Assembly (NCBI RefSeq): GCF_000819785.1
Contig: NZ_CDBK01000110.1
Coordinates: forward strand, 1-49,648
Direction: 5' to 3'
Length of the DNA: 49,648 bases
Origin: Aeromonas caviae
GTDB taxonomy: Bacteria > Pseudomonadota > Gammaproteobacteria > Enterobacterales > Aeromonadaceae
Shown here: positions 1 to 8,736 of the stretch, piece after piece
How positions within the stretch are numbered: the stretch's first letter is position 1
Layout of the letters: each line of letters opens with the position of its first letter
The notes under the pieces: generated by a model
What the model saw: the letters and a program-made list of their open reading frames with translations, nothing else
What the model was told of the DNA's origin: nothing
Database searches by the model: none
Made by a program: the position numbers and the translations under genes

Positions 1-51
1 GAAAACCAGGGGCGATTCACCCACCTCGATTGCCTCGTTCACCTTGTCCAT
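1..51 (-). CDS. T6SS immunity protein homologue, third copy (partial, runs off the left edge)
   Basis: Only the first 17 codons are in the window (MDKVNEAIEVGESPLVF). The first ten residues match the start of the immunity gene at 1563-2369, and the two then diverge. The ATG at 51-49 shares one base with the TAA that ends the effector remnant upstream, the same stop/start arrangement used by the intact effector and its immunity gene at 2369. By position and N-terminal match this is a third member of the immunity family. Its length and integrity cannot be judged from here. Confidence 0.6.
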   Translation of the reverse strand, partial: MDKVNEAIEVGESPLVF

Positions 52-590
52 TATTTATTTTCCCTATTGCCAACTACCAACGTAGACATTGTGTCTAGTT
101 CGCCGTTGTAGCCATTTAATGTAACAGGACCGCTACTGCTACAGCTGCCCTTGAAAATAAACTCCCGCTGAATCATGCCCCCGAGATAGCCCAGTTCCAG
201 CTTGATGGCCGAATTGGTATCCACACCCAGCGGCAGGGAATAGACCATATCATCCCAACGCCCTCGTAGCGTCTCTATCACCTTGGGTTTCATTGCAGCC
301 AGATAACGGTCCAGCTCCTGTTTGGAGCGCGCGGAGATCATTTGGCCAGCACTGGCAAGTGGTTGCAAAGTGACATTTAACCCTATGGGTTGTCCTCGTA
401 AATGGGCAGGGAGTGAGAGTTCCAACTGTCACTAGGAACGACCTGTGTCCATCCACCCCTGAGGTGCGGTGCGTACCACAGTCAAACTGCCCCCTGGCTT
501 ATTGACCAGCATTTCAAAAGGAACCAGATCATCTACGATAGACTGATTGCACCAGAGTTGATTGAAATCACCACTTTTTTGACACCAATA
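51..590 (-). pseudogene. Decayed C-terminal fragment of the colicin-like T6SS effector
   Basis: The last 124 codons are open (51-425) and closely match the C-terminus of the intact effector at 2369-5542, including the WDDMVY, TNSAIKLELGYLGGMIQREF and GPVTLN stretches. Homology continues upstream to about 590, but two consecutive in-frame stops (TAG TGA, 429-434) replace the Gln-Trp pair of the intact gene; each is one base change from the parental codon. No N-terminal effector sequence is present. It is a duplicated effector tail left between immunity genes. The open part could start at a TTG (425), but no good ribosome site is visible, so I call it a pseudogene. The upstream boundary is approximate. 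Confidence 0.75.
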
Positions 591-636
591 ATTTCTCTAT
601 AACTGTCACATCTGACAAATGTATTACTCGAAGGAT

Positions 637-1443
637 TTACTTATTGATCTCATCCATCCTTCTTGGCGTGCCAACATCCAATACACCAACGGGAGCTCTG
701 CGAAGAGATAATTCGCTTTTAAACTCTCTATATTCATTACACCCAAGTTCTTTCATTAAGCTTGATAAGATTTTATATAGTTCACCTTCATTACAATATA
801 AATAAGAGAACTCGAACCAACTGAATGGAATGATATCAAAGCGAATAAGGCTTCTATTTTTCACAACTTTCACAACATATTTTTTATCTTTATTAAAAAC
901 CGTGTATTCAACTGATACTTTCTTTTCGAAGTTAGTAAAAAAAACAGCAAAGAGCGCCATGCCACCTGCACCAACCAGTGCTAACGGTCCCAATACAGCC
1001 ACCGCCATCACGCAAACCACCACCCCAAGCCAAGCCAAGCCACGCACTATGGTGTAGGCCACTTCGGGAATGGCATCATGATAAGTGGTGATTAAGCCTT
1101 CTGTCGTCAGCCGATAATGGTAGTTTTTATCAGCCATCACCAAGTAACGTAAATAGAGCGTCATCACTATCGACATTCCGACCATCATATAAACAAAAGT
1201 CCAATCATTATCCCCAGCAAACCATACCGCTGCACCTCCAAATAGCATCATAGAGCCAACGACTATTAATATCATTGGCCATGCAAATGCTGTAGACACC
1301 CGGATATCCCATTCATGAAGAGTTTGTGCCTCACGCACCCTTTTCTGATTGGCATCGATTATGCGTTGTTGCTCTTCCTGCGGTAGCTGATGGAAAGGAG
1401 TCTCCTGCTCATTGCCCTCAATAACTTCGTTTTTCTTTTCCAT
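637..1443 (-). CDS. T6SS immunity protein paralogue (multi-pass membrane protein, TsiC-like)
   Basis: A 268-residue protein that is clearly a paralogue of 1563-2369. The first 50 residues are nearly identical (PQEEQQRIIDANQKRVRE, LHEWDIRV) and the C-terminal half is more diverged. Two pairs of hydrophobic segments (about residues 54-98 and 130-170) suggest an inner-membrane protein, as expected for immunity to a pore-forming effector, which acts at the inner membrane from the periplasmic side. The ATG at 1443 overlaps the TAA of an effector-tail remnant. The gene is visibly AT-rich compared with the operon upstream. Function is inferred from position next to the effector and from paralogy. 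It could protect against a related effector carried by competitors. Confidence 0.65.
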   Translation of the reverse strand: MEKKNEVIEGNEQETPFHQLPQEEQQRIIDANQKRVREAQTLHEWDIRVSTAFAWPMILIVVGSMMLFGGAAVWFAGDNDWTFVYMMVGMSIVMTLYLRYLVMADKNYHYRLTTEGLITTYHDAIPEVAYTIVRGLAWLGVVVCVMAVAVLGPLALVGAGGMALFAVFFTNFEKKVSVEYTVFNKDKKYVVKVVKNRSLIRFDIIPFSWFEFSYLYCNEGELYKILSSLMKELGCNEYREFKSELSLRRAPVGVLDVGTPRRMDEINK

Positions 1444-1530
1444 TATTTATTCCCTTGCTTTCCGATTACCAGCGTCAAAAACACCATGGCGGCGAACCAA
1501 TGTAACAGGACCGATGCTAAGGTTGAGCCA
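1444..1530 (-). pseudogene. Short frameshifted remnant of the effector C-terminus between two immunity genes
   Basis: Read on the minus strand, this piece keeps recognisable parts of the last 26 codons of the effector at 2369-5542: a GGTCCTGTTACATTG block (GPVTL) and the final GK-x-GN codons before the stop. Between the two blocks it is 11 bases shorter than the intact gene, so the frames no longer agree. It ends in TAATG overlapping the start of the immunity paralogue at 1443. With the larger remnant at 51-590 it shows that the unit duplicated was effector tail plus immunity gene. The upstream limit is approximate. Confidence 0.55.
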
Positions 1531-1562
1531 AGAGCAATAAACATGAAAGTCTCTCAGAATGA

Positions 1563-2369
1563 TTATTTTAGCTCATCCAGTGTTCTTGGTACGCCTACAT
1601 CCAGAGAACTGTGAGGAGCTATATTTAATGACAATATAGTTTTAAATTCCCTATACTCCCGGCAATTTAATATTGGCAACAAGGATGCCAATATTTTTTT
1701 CAATTCGTTTTTATAGCAGTAAAAATTTGCAAAGCCTGAATAACCAAACGGAATGGTTTCGAATTGAACGAAGGCTGCGTTATTGACAACCTTAATCACA
1801 TTGGTTTTATTTTTATTGAACAATGTATATTCTATATGCTCTTCCTTTTTGAAATCAGTGAAGAAAATTGCAAAAATAGCCATGCCACCAGCACCGACCA
1901 AGGATAGCGGCCCTAATATGGCTACTGCCATAATACATACAAGTACACCCAACCAAGCAAGACCACGGACTACGGTGTATGCAATCTCCGGGATGGCATC
2001 CTGATAAGTCACAATTAGACCTTCCGTAGTAAGTCGGTATTTGTAATTTTTATCCGCCATCACCAAATAACGAAAATAAGGTATCATTACAGCAGTAACG
2101 CCCAACATAATATAAACAACGCTCCAATCCTCACCTGCAGTCAATAACAGCCCCCCCCCCCCAAGAAATAGTATCGAAAAGAGGCTCGTTATCATAATGA
2201 TAATCCAGGCTAATGGCGTGGGAACCCTGATATCCCATTCATGGAGAGTTGGTGCCTCACGCACTCTCTTCTGATTGGCATCGATAATGCGCTGTTGCTC
2301 TTCCTGCGGTAACAGATGAAATGGGGTTTCCTGCTCGCTCACCTCGATTGCCTCGTTCACCTTGTCCAT
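1563..2369 (-). CDS. T6SS immunity protein (multi-pass membrane protein, TsiC-like)
   Basis: A 268-residue protein directly downstream of the colicin-like effector. Its ATG (2369-2367) shares one base with the effector stop (TGATG), so translation is probably coupled; a TTG one codon earlier is less likely. Hydrophobic segments near residues 52-98 and 130-170 predict an inner-membrane protein. In Aeromonas the colicin-type effector TseC is neutralised by a membrane immunity protein (TsiC) encoded just downstream; this gene has that position and character, but I infer the function. Codons 76-79 or so are four glycines encoded by an uninterrupted run of 12 G (2151-2162). The gene is AT-rich compared with vgrG and the effector, which suggests separate acquisition. 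Confidence 0.75.
   Translation of the reverse strand: MDKVNEAIEVSEQETPFHLLPQEEQQRIIDANQKRVREAPTLHEWDIRVPTPLAWIIIMITSLFSILFLGGGGLLLTAGEDWSVVYIMLGVTAVMIPYFRYLVMADKNYKYRLTTEGLIVTYQDAIPEIAYTVVRGLAWLGVLVCIMAVAILGPLSLVGAGGMAIFAIFFTDFKKEEHIEYTLFNKNKTNVIKVVNNAAFVQFETIPFGYSGFANFYCYKNELKKILASLLPILNCREYREFKTILSLNIAPHSSLDVGVPRTLDELK
2151..2162. repeat. Homopolymeric C12/G12 tract inside the immunity gene
   Basis: Twelve consecutive C on the plus strand (G on the coding strand) encode four glycines in frame in the immunity gene at 1563-2369. The paralogue at 637-1443 has only two glycines here and no long run. Such tracts are prone to slipped-strand mispairing; a change of one or two bases would truncate the protein soon after its first membrane segments. 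Confidence 0.95.
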
Positions 2370-5300
2370 CAATTATTCCCCAACTTGCCGACCACCAACG
2401 CGGGCATGGTACCCAGATCGCCGCTGCTGCTATTCAATGTGACAGGGCCGCCACTGCTACTGCTGCCCTTGAAAATAAACTCCCGCTGAATCATGCCCCC
2501 GAGATAGCCCAGTTCCAGTTTGATAGCCGAATTGGTATCAATCCCCAGCGGCAGGGTATAGACCATATCATCCCAACGCCCTCGTAGAGTCTCTATCACC
2601 TTGGGTTGCATCGCAGCTTGATAGCGCACCAGCTCCTCCTTAGAGCGCACCGGTACCATTTGACCGGCGCGAGCAATTAGCTGGCCGATGACCTTCAGCC
2701 CTATGCTCTGCCCTCGCAAGTGCGCAGGGAGCGAGAGTTGCAACTGCCACTGGGGACGACCGGTATCCATCCCCCCCTGAGGTGCGGTGCGTACCACAGT
2801 CAAACTGGCCCCTGGTTTATTGACCAGCATTTCAAAGCGAGCCAACTCATCTTCGGCAGACCAGTTGGCAGGCTGCTTGCCCCAGGTGGATTGCAACAAC
2901 CACTTCTCCAGATCCGAGCGTTTAAAAATATTGAGCAGCACAGTCAACACCAGATAGGCCGCACCCAACACAAAGAACCCCACGCCCATCCAAGTTGCAC
3001 AGATGGCTCCGATGGATGAATAACCCAGTAAACCATTGATACCTAATTGCACAATCTGTGCAAAAAAAATAAAGAACTGCCCGCCCAATACGCCCATCTT
3101 CATCTGTGAGAGGGTCTTCTCCATACCACTAATTAGGGGATCATGAGTTGCCTGCAAAGTGTCCCACATCTCTGCCCCTGCTGCTGCCATACCGAGGCCA
3201 GCAAATGCCAACATCCGTAGAGAGAAGGCTTTAACTAGGACGCCATGCTCCCCATCTTTTGCCGTCTTTATTGACAATAAAGTCAGCGCCTTATCTCCGG
3301 CACTTGATATCTTGATTTTCTCCCAGACAGCCCCCTGATAGAGCGCGGCGATGGCATTGCCCGTCCAGGCAAAGGCAGAGCCCAGCTGCAAATTGGCCCG
3401 TTCCCGGCCGATGGACTGGGCGTTTTGCGCCGTCCCTGCGATGACCACAGTCAGATTCCAGAGGTTGAGCAGGGCAACCAGCCCGCCAAAGGTCGCCAGA
3501 TTGGGAATTCTCTCGTTCATGGCCGTGATGCGTTGATTCACGCCGCTACGTACGCTCGCCAGATAGTCACCAACATATTGTCTGGCTTGTTGCTGGTAGA
3601 GATCGCCTTTCAGTTTCACCAGCAGGGGCATTTCGCTGGCAATCAGGGTATCAAGCTGTTGCTGCAAGGTTTTTAGCTGACCGTTGATGGCCTTCACCGT
3701 GGTGCTGCGCCCAGGAGGGGGGGAGCTGATGGCCGACATCTCCTTCACAATGATCCAGACCTTCTGCTGGAAGCGGTTGTGGAGCATCCGATAGTCTCGG
3801 TTGACCTGCAGCGGCTGGTCGCCGAGCAGGGATTCCAGCAGTACCAGTCTGAGGTTGCCCGCCAGGCTGTTCTTCCAGGCATGGGGCAAGATGGCCGCCA
3901 TGATCTGGGCGTGAGCCCCCTTGGCCATGGACTTTCCAGCCATTTTCATGGCTTCAATGACGGCTTCGATCGTCTGGAACCAGGACTTTTGCTTGAATCT
4001 CTCGTCCCCCAATAGCGTCTCCAGATCAGCCGTTCTGCCATAGAGGGCTGTCATATCCCCAGAGGAGGTGCTGAGCCAAGCATTGTCTACCGTCAGCTCG
4101 CTCAATCCCTTGTGCAACGCGGCATCAAAGCCATAAGGGGCTAGCGCCAGCAAGTTGTCGCGGCTCTTTTCGCCCAGCAGCTTCTCCAGCGCTTTCTTCC
4201 TCTCCTCCGTGCGGCAGCTAAGAGAGAGAACCGGCCCGGCCTCGGCAAACAGGGTCTGCAGATAGGCTTGTCCTTGGGTCGTTCTGTTGTCCAGACCGAA
4301 GGGCAGCGGATCGGCCTTGAGGCGGGTCACACCGTTGAACAGGTCTTCATGAGCCCGCGTCAGGGCCAGCTCCAGCTCATTGAGTGGCACCTGATACTGC
4401 TTGATAAAGGCATTGAGCCCGCTCCAGTTGACCTCATCCTGGAAGGCGGCGCGCTCTTTCCATTGGGAAACCTGTTTTTGGGATGGGTTGAAACCATATT
4501 GTTCCCGCAAGATTTTCAGCTTCTCATCAGCCCGTTTCTCCATGGGGGAGTTGAACCGCACCATCCCGGGCTCTGCCGTCATGCTCTCCATGTCGGCGAG
4601 GTAGCGATCCCCAAGATAATCATCCAGCGCCTCTTCAAAGGCCTGGGTCCTGGCGACATTGCCCCTGACGGAGGCGGGCAACTCCTTCTCGTCGAGCCGC
4701 ACCCTGGCCAGGTTGCGCGTGACCTCCGCCATCATCAGCTTGTGGCTGTTGACCTTGATGGTGGCATCATCTTTCCCCAGCAGAGCTTCGCGCTTGGCGA
4801 GCAGTTGATTGACCTTCATGGAAAGGTCGGCAAGGTCGGCCAGCGGGTCCTCCAGAGCGACCACCATGGCGCTCTTGGGATCCGGTATGCCCGCCTTGTA
4901 GGCAGTCGCTGAACTCGCCGGTTTGTGAGCCAGCAACTTGATCCCCTGCTTGTCCTCTTCGGCAGGCTTGGCAAGGGGGGTAGAAGAGAGCACAAATCCC
5001 TTGTTGGACATCCCCAGGTCCGCAACCTTGTCGAGCACATCTGGCAGACCGCAATGAGGGGCCTTCATGGTGCTGGCAAAACTGCCCAGTTTCACCTGCC
5101 GCATCCAGGTGGTGCGCAAACCGCCGCTCTTTTCCATCTCATTCTTGATGCGCCCCGTCCAGCGCTGGGGAGAATAAGCGAGGGAGAGGGTATGGCTCGC
5201 CGGGTAGAGCAGATGCCCCTTGCTTCCCTTGCTCTGGCTGATGAAGGTCGCTCCCTTTATCTCGTACTCATCAAATGTCTTGGTCTTTTCGTCATACACA

Positions 5301-5542
5301 TAGAGCCAGCCATCGCGCAGTTGGCGCAAGGCATAACCGCTCTCTTTCAACTTGAGAGGCACCACAAAGCCTGCTCCGGCGGGGACTGGGTGAGGCTGCT
5401 TTTGTGGCGGGGAGAACGGCTCATCCAGGGCATAACGCACCGGGATGATGGCAATCTTCTTGTTCTTGAGCGGACAGACTCCTGCCGGGCTCTTGCTGTC
5501 AGTCGTGTTTGCACACTGGGCGGCTTGATTGGGCGTACTCAT
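2369..5542 (-). CDS. T6SS pore-forming effector, VasX/TseC-like (BTH_I2691-type)
   Basis: A 1057-residue protein. Residues 19-190 or so resemble the VasX N-terminal domain that is loaded by a DUF4123 adaptor (CPLKNKKIAIIPVRYALDEP, then GYALRQLRDGWLYVYDE). The middle is long and helical. Hydrophobic helices lie near residues 679-706, 769-790 and 816-872, the arrangement of a colicin-like channel former that depolarises the target inner membrane. The last 120 residues are the segment duplicated downstream as remnants. The gene overlaps the DUF4123 gene by 4 bp (ATGA) and the immunity start by 1 bp. The closest described match I know is TseC of Aeromonas dhakensis SSU, encoded in a vgrG-chaperone-effector-immunity set. 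The channel-forming assignment rests on hydrophobicity and context. Confidence 0.85.
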   Translation of the reverse strand: MSTPNQAAQCANTTDSKSPAGVCPLKNKKIAIIPVRYALDEPFSPPQKQPHPVPAGAGFVVPLKLKESGYALRQLRDGWLYVYDEKTKTFDEYEIKGATFISQSKGSKGHLLYPASHTLSLAYSPQRWTGRIKNEMEKSGGLRTTWMRQVKLGSFASTMKAPHCGLPDVLDKVADLGMSNKGFVLSSTPLAKPAEEDKQGIKLLAHKPASSATAYKAGIPDPKSAMVVALEDPLADLADLSMKVNQLLAKREALLGKDDATIKVNSHKLMMAEVTRNLARVRLDEKELPASVRGNVARTQAFEEALDDYLGDRYLADMESMTAEPGMVRFNSPMEKRADEKLKILREQYGFNPSQKQVSQWKERAAFQDEVNWSGLNAFIKQYQVPLNELELALTRAHEDLFNGVTRLKADPLPFGLDNRTTQGQAYLQTLFAEAGPVLSLSCRTEERKKALEKLLGEKSRDNLLALAPYGFDAALHKGLSELTVDNAWLSTSSGDMTALYGRTADLETLLGDERFKQKSWFQTIEAVIEAMKMAGKSMAKGAHAQIMAAILPHAWKNSLAGNLRLVLLESLLGDQPLQVNRDYRMLHNRFQQKVWIIVKEMSAISSPPPGRSTTVKAINGQLKTLQQQLDTLIASEMPLLVKLKGDLYQQQARQYVGDYLASVRSGVNQRITAMNERIPNLATFGGLVALLNLWNLTVVIAGTAQNAQSIGRERANLQLGSAFAWTGNAIAALYQGAVWEKIKISSAGDKALTLLSIKTAKDGEHGVLVKAFSLRMLAFAGLGMAAAGAEMWDTLQATHDPLISGMEKTLSQMKMGVLGGQFFIFFAQIVQLGINGLLGYSSIGAICATWMGVGFFVLGAAYLVLTVLLNIFKRSDLEKWLLQSTWGKQPANWSAEDELARFEMLVNKPGASLTVVRTAPQGGMDTGRPQWQLQLSLPAHLRGQSIGLKVIGQLIARAGQMVPVRSKEELVRYQAAMQPKVIETLRGRWDDMVYTLPLGIDTNSAIKLELGYLGGMIQREFIFKGSSSSGGPVTLNSSSGDLGTMPALVVGKLGNN

Positions 5543-6408
5543 GCGTCTTGATCCTTGTTGCTCAATGCGGCAGCAAGCTCGGCGGCCTGCTCGATACGTT
5601 GCGAAGGGGTCTGGGGCGAACGCTGGGTAATCAACGCCTTGATCCGGGGATGCTCATCTTCATCAAACCAGTCACTGCCGAGATACCCCATCACATTGAA
5701 AAACAGCAGCAGATCCCGCTCGCTCTCGAATCCCTGGGCATAGGCGTAATCAGCCCAATGGGCAATCCAGGCCATGGGTTCTTGCAGCGTCAGCATGCGA
5801 GCCCCAAACCAGGTGTGCATGTGTGCTCTTATCCCATCGAGGGTGCGCAACCAGCTCACCTCTCCCAGACGGCGCCACTGCACGTCGGAAAGTCGCAGAC
5901 GTTCCCCCATGGGGGACCCCATTCCAGGCGCGGCAACCTTGTGCTGCCACACCTGCTCCTCCCCCTGCCGGGTCGGGATCCAGACTTGAGCCACCCCCTG
6001 CCAGAGCCAGGGTTCATCATCCATAAACAGCCGCCACATGGTCTCCGGCATGGCCAGCTTGAGCAAAATCCTGCTGCCATAGGGACTCTCCACCTCGATA
6101 AGCCCACGCAGTCGCTCGGCCAACGGCAACAGAGAAAGAGGGGACGATAACAGGTAACCCCATGATGCATCGCGGTTTTGCATAAACCAATCCAGCAGAT
6201 TGGGCGTTGCACAGACCAGACAGGGGCTCACTTCTCGCAAGCTGTCCCAGGGGGCGTGAAGGTAAACGGGCTGATAGGAAGGCGATGGGTCCTGCTCGAA
6301 CAACGCGCGCTCCAGCGCGGGAATGCGCGCCCCATCGAGCAACAGATAGAGTTGCTCACCGCTGTTCAGCTCGATGTCGGGACGCTCTGCGACGAAAGCC
6401 ATGGCCAT
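5539..6408 (-). CDS. DUF4123 T6SS effector chaperone/adaptor (Tec/TAP family)
   Basis: A 289-residue protein with the DUF4123 pattern: an N-terminal region LYLLLDGARIPALERALFEQ, then YLLSSPLSLLPLAERLRGL and the LRFYDPR-like segment here diverged to SRILLKLAMPETMWRLF. DUF4123 proteins bind the N-terminus of a cognate effector and load it onto VgrG in the cytoplasm, and are not themselves secreted. The gene sits between vgrG and the effector. Its ATG shares one base with the vgrG stop (TGATG at 6406-6410), and its TGA overlaps the effector start by 4 bp (ATGA at 5539-5542). This order strongly suggests a dedicated loader for the effector at 2369-5542. Confidence 0.88.
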   Translation of the reverse strand: MAMAFVAERPDIELNSGEQLYLLLDGARIPALERALFEQDPSPSYQPVYLHAPWDSLREVSPCLVCATPNLLDWFMQNRDASWGYLLSSPLSLLPLAERLRGLIEVESPYGSRILLKLAMPETMWRLFMDDEPWLWQGVAQVWIPTRQGEEQVWQHKVAAPGMGSPMGERLRLSDVQWRRLGEVSWLRTLDGIRAHMHTWFGARMLTLQEPMAWIAHWADYAYAQGFESERDLLLFFNVMGYLGSDWFDEDEHPRIKALITQRSPQTPSQRIEQAAELAAALSNKDQDA

Positions 6409-8453
6409 CAGCCACCACCCTCCTGTCTGGCCAGTTGCTCACAGATCTCACACACAGGTTCGGCAGACTTGAGCGTTGCAATTTGGCGCACCGGATCCAT
6501 AGGCACAGGTGGCGCCACCACCTCAACCGCTCCGGGCTGGATCGGCATCTGGCCACCCCAGCCAGAGCCAGACCCCGTGCTGCCGCCTGAGTTCATCTTG
6601 ATGGAGCCGCCCGAGAGGGTGACACCGCTCGGGTCGATTTTGACAAAACTCCCCCCCACCTTGAGGGTCAGCTCGGCACCCGCCTCCATCACTATCTTCA
6701 TGCCCGCCTTGTGATGTACCTCGCTTCCAGCCTCAACCAGCAGGGACTGGCCGAGCTTCTGGTGCAGGCTGGCATCCACGGTCAGGGAATAGTCGGCCTT
6801 GATGTGATCGCGTTTCTCTCCATTGACGGTGAGATGGTCATTGGCCTTGATGCGGGTCACCCGCTCATTGTCGATGTCCCTGTGTTCGTCGTGCTTGATA
6901 TGCCAGGCAGCATCGTTTTCGATAAGCACATTCAGGTCTTTCTGACCGTGGATGTAAATCTCTTCCTGCCCCGCCTGGTCTTCAAAGCGCAGCTCGTTGA
7001 AACCCTCCCCCTGGTGGGTTTCGGTGCGCAGCACGGTGCGGGTCTTGTTGGCAGGCAGCTCGTAGGGCGGCCGGTTGGTGGCGTGGAAGGTGCGGCCGGT
7101 CACGATGGGCTGGTCGGGGTCCCCTTCCAGGAAACTCACGATGACCTCGTGGCCGATGCGCGGGATGGCCATCATGCCGTACTGACCGCCAGCCCAGCCT
7201 TGCGAGACCCGCACCCAGCAGGAGCTCTGGTCGTTGGAGCTGCCATATCTATCCCACGGGAATTGCAGTTTCACCCGGCCGTGCTCGTCGCAGTAAATCT
7301 CCTCACCGTCGGGGCCCACCACCATGGCAATTTGCGGGCCATCCACCATCGGCTTATGAGGGACTTCCGGGCTGCCGATGCGCGCTCGCCAGGTGGTGCT
7401 GGCTTTCACTACGCCAAATTCGTTGTGATAGACGGTAGGGCCGCTCCCCCCCTCCTCCTCCAGCGCCTGGGGCTGCAAGCCGGTGTGCTGGATGCGCACC
7501 ACTTGCCAGTCGGTGTTGAGGTTGCCGTTGGGATGTTCGGTGAGCGAGAAGCTCTGCCCCGGCATAAGGGCTGCGCTATTCGACTTGCCACTGCCCGCCA
7601 CAGCATCATTGCGCAGGGCATCCAGCCGGTGCTGGGCAAACGCCTTGCCGCTCTGGTCCGCTTTGTAGCGGCCCGGGAAATCGAAGTGCTGGTAGGTATT
7701 CCGTTGATGCGCAAGCTCTGCCCCCACCTTCTTGTGGGAGAGGCCGTAGGCCGGGGTCTTGAAGCTGTAGTCTTTGAGCTCCACATCCGAGGGGCGCACA
7801 GCCTCCCGATAGTGGAACTGCCGCACATAGGGCCCTTGTTCCAGGGAGCGGTTGCCGAGGTTTAAGAAGAGCTCGGGGCCTTGAGTCAATGCCGCCGCGT
7901 CGTCGGCAAAGACGATGCGGTGCTTGCCCACTTCAAACTCGTGGAAGTAGAACATCCCCTCTTCGGCGGCGAGGCGGTTCACGAAATCGAGGTCGCTCTC
8001 CCGATATTGAACGCAGTATTCCCGCTTGGTGTGCTCATTCTTGAGGGCAAAGGCATAGTCGGTGATGCCGTGCTCTTGCAAAAGAATGCTGAGGATTTCA
8101 TCGGGCTTCTGCGCCTGGAAGATGCGGGAATTCTGGCGCAAAGAGAGTCGCCACAGGGCCGGCTGCACCATGAGCTGATAGCGGGTGCGGCGAAAACCGC
8201 AGTCCCCTTGCGCGAAGTCACTGACCACCCCGCACACCCGGCGCTGCAGCTCGCCGTTGTACCACACCAGCAGCTCGCACGGCTGGTCCAGCACGGCGCC
8301 AACGTCGATGTCGGGCTGGGCACTCGCCAGCTCCAGGCGCAGATTGAACGGCCGGTTCAGCGCTTCATCCAGCGCAAATTCGGCCACCACGAAGGTGCTC
8401 TCGGGCAGAGCCCCTACCTTGACGGTAAATTGTAATCCTGTGCTGTCTGCCAT
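6408..8453 (-). CDS. vgrG: VgrG, T6SS spike protein
   Basis: A 681-residue VgrG. It has the N-terminal gp27-like region ([30 protein letters not shown]), the OB-fold gp5-like region ([52 protein letters not shown]) and a C-terminal beta-helix with DUF2345-like repeats. It forms the trimeric tip on the Hcp tube. After the beta-helix a Ser/Gly linker and a 40-residue tail ending [15 protein letters not shown] form an extension, probably a docking site for the DUF4123-effector complex rather than an enzymatic domain. No toxin domain is visible. It is translationally coupled to the DUF4123 gene. A terminator separates it from hcp, so it may rely on read-through or its own promoter in the 280-bp gap. 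Confidence 0.95.
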   Translation of the reverse strand: MADSTGLQFTVKVGALPESTFVVAEFALDEALNRPFNLRLELASAQPDIDVGAVLDQPCELLVWYNGELQRRVCGVVSDFAQGDCGFRRTRYQLMVQPALWRLSLRQNSRIFQAQKPDEILSILLQEHGITDYAFALKNEHTKREYCVQYRESDLDFVNRLAAEEGMFYFHEFEVGKHRIVFADDAAALTQGPELFLNLGNRSLEQGPYVRQFHYREAVRPSDVELKDYSFKTPAYGLSHKKVGAELAHQRNTYQHFDFPGRYKADQSGKAFAQHRLDALRNDAVAGSGKSNSAALMPGQSFSLTEHPNGNLNTDWQVVRIQHTGLQPQALEEEGGSGPTVYHNEFGVVKASTTWRARIGSPEVPHKPMVDGPQIAMVVGPDGEEIYCDEHGRVKLQFPWDRYGSSNDQSSCWVRVSQGWAGGQYGMMAIPRIGHEVIVSFLEGDPDQPIVTGRTFHATNRPPYELPANKTRTVLRTETHQGEGFNELRFEDQAGQEEIYIHGQKDLNVLIENDAAWHIKHDEHRDIDNERVTRIKANDHLTVNGEKRDHIKADYSLTVDASLHQKLGQSLLVEAGSEVHHKAGMKIVMEAGAELTLKVGGSFVKIDPSGVTLSGGSIKMNSGGSTGSGSGWGGQMPIQPGAVEVVAPPVPMDPVRQIATLKSAEPVCEICEQLARQEGGG

Positions 8454-8552
8454 CGCTGCGCGCCCCTGAAATATCGTGCGGCCCCATCAGGTGGGGCACA
8501 TCAAGCCATGTGAGAGCTTCGCCATCGCCTGGATTTTTCTTTCACCATGGCT

Positions 8553-8578
8553 GCCGCACGCCCTTGACGGCGTGCGGC
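8553..8578. other. Perfect 10-bp stem-loop between hcp and vgrG
   Basis: GCCGCACGCC (8553-8562) and GGCGTGCGGC (8569-8578) form a perfect stem with a 6-base loop, about 100 bp upstream of the vgrG start. No U-run follows on the minus strand, so it is not a standard terminator. It could be a processing or mRNA-stability element in the vgrG leader. Confidence 0.5.
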
Positions 8579-8700
8579 AAGACGTAAACTCGGATTTTTT
8601 CTTGCACCCGCTCACACTAGGCAAACGGACAGAAGAAAAAATGCGTGGGTTGAAAAACCGGAAAGAAGGTCTCCGGGCAGGTTGTCCTTGCAGAGACGAT

Positions 8701-8726
8701 AAAAGGGCACCGCAAGCAGTGCCCTT
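8701..8726 (-). terminator. Rho-independent terminator of hcp
   Basis: On the minus strand AAGGGCAC, an 8-base loop and GTGCCCTT form a stem followed by a short U-run (8704-8701), 10 bp after the hcp stop. Partial read-through would make more hcp than vgrG transcript, which fits the stoichiometry of tube and tip. Confidence 0.75.
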
Positions 8727-8736
8727 GGGCTCGGAA

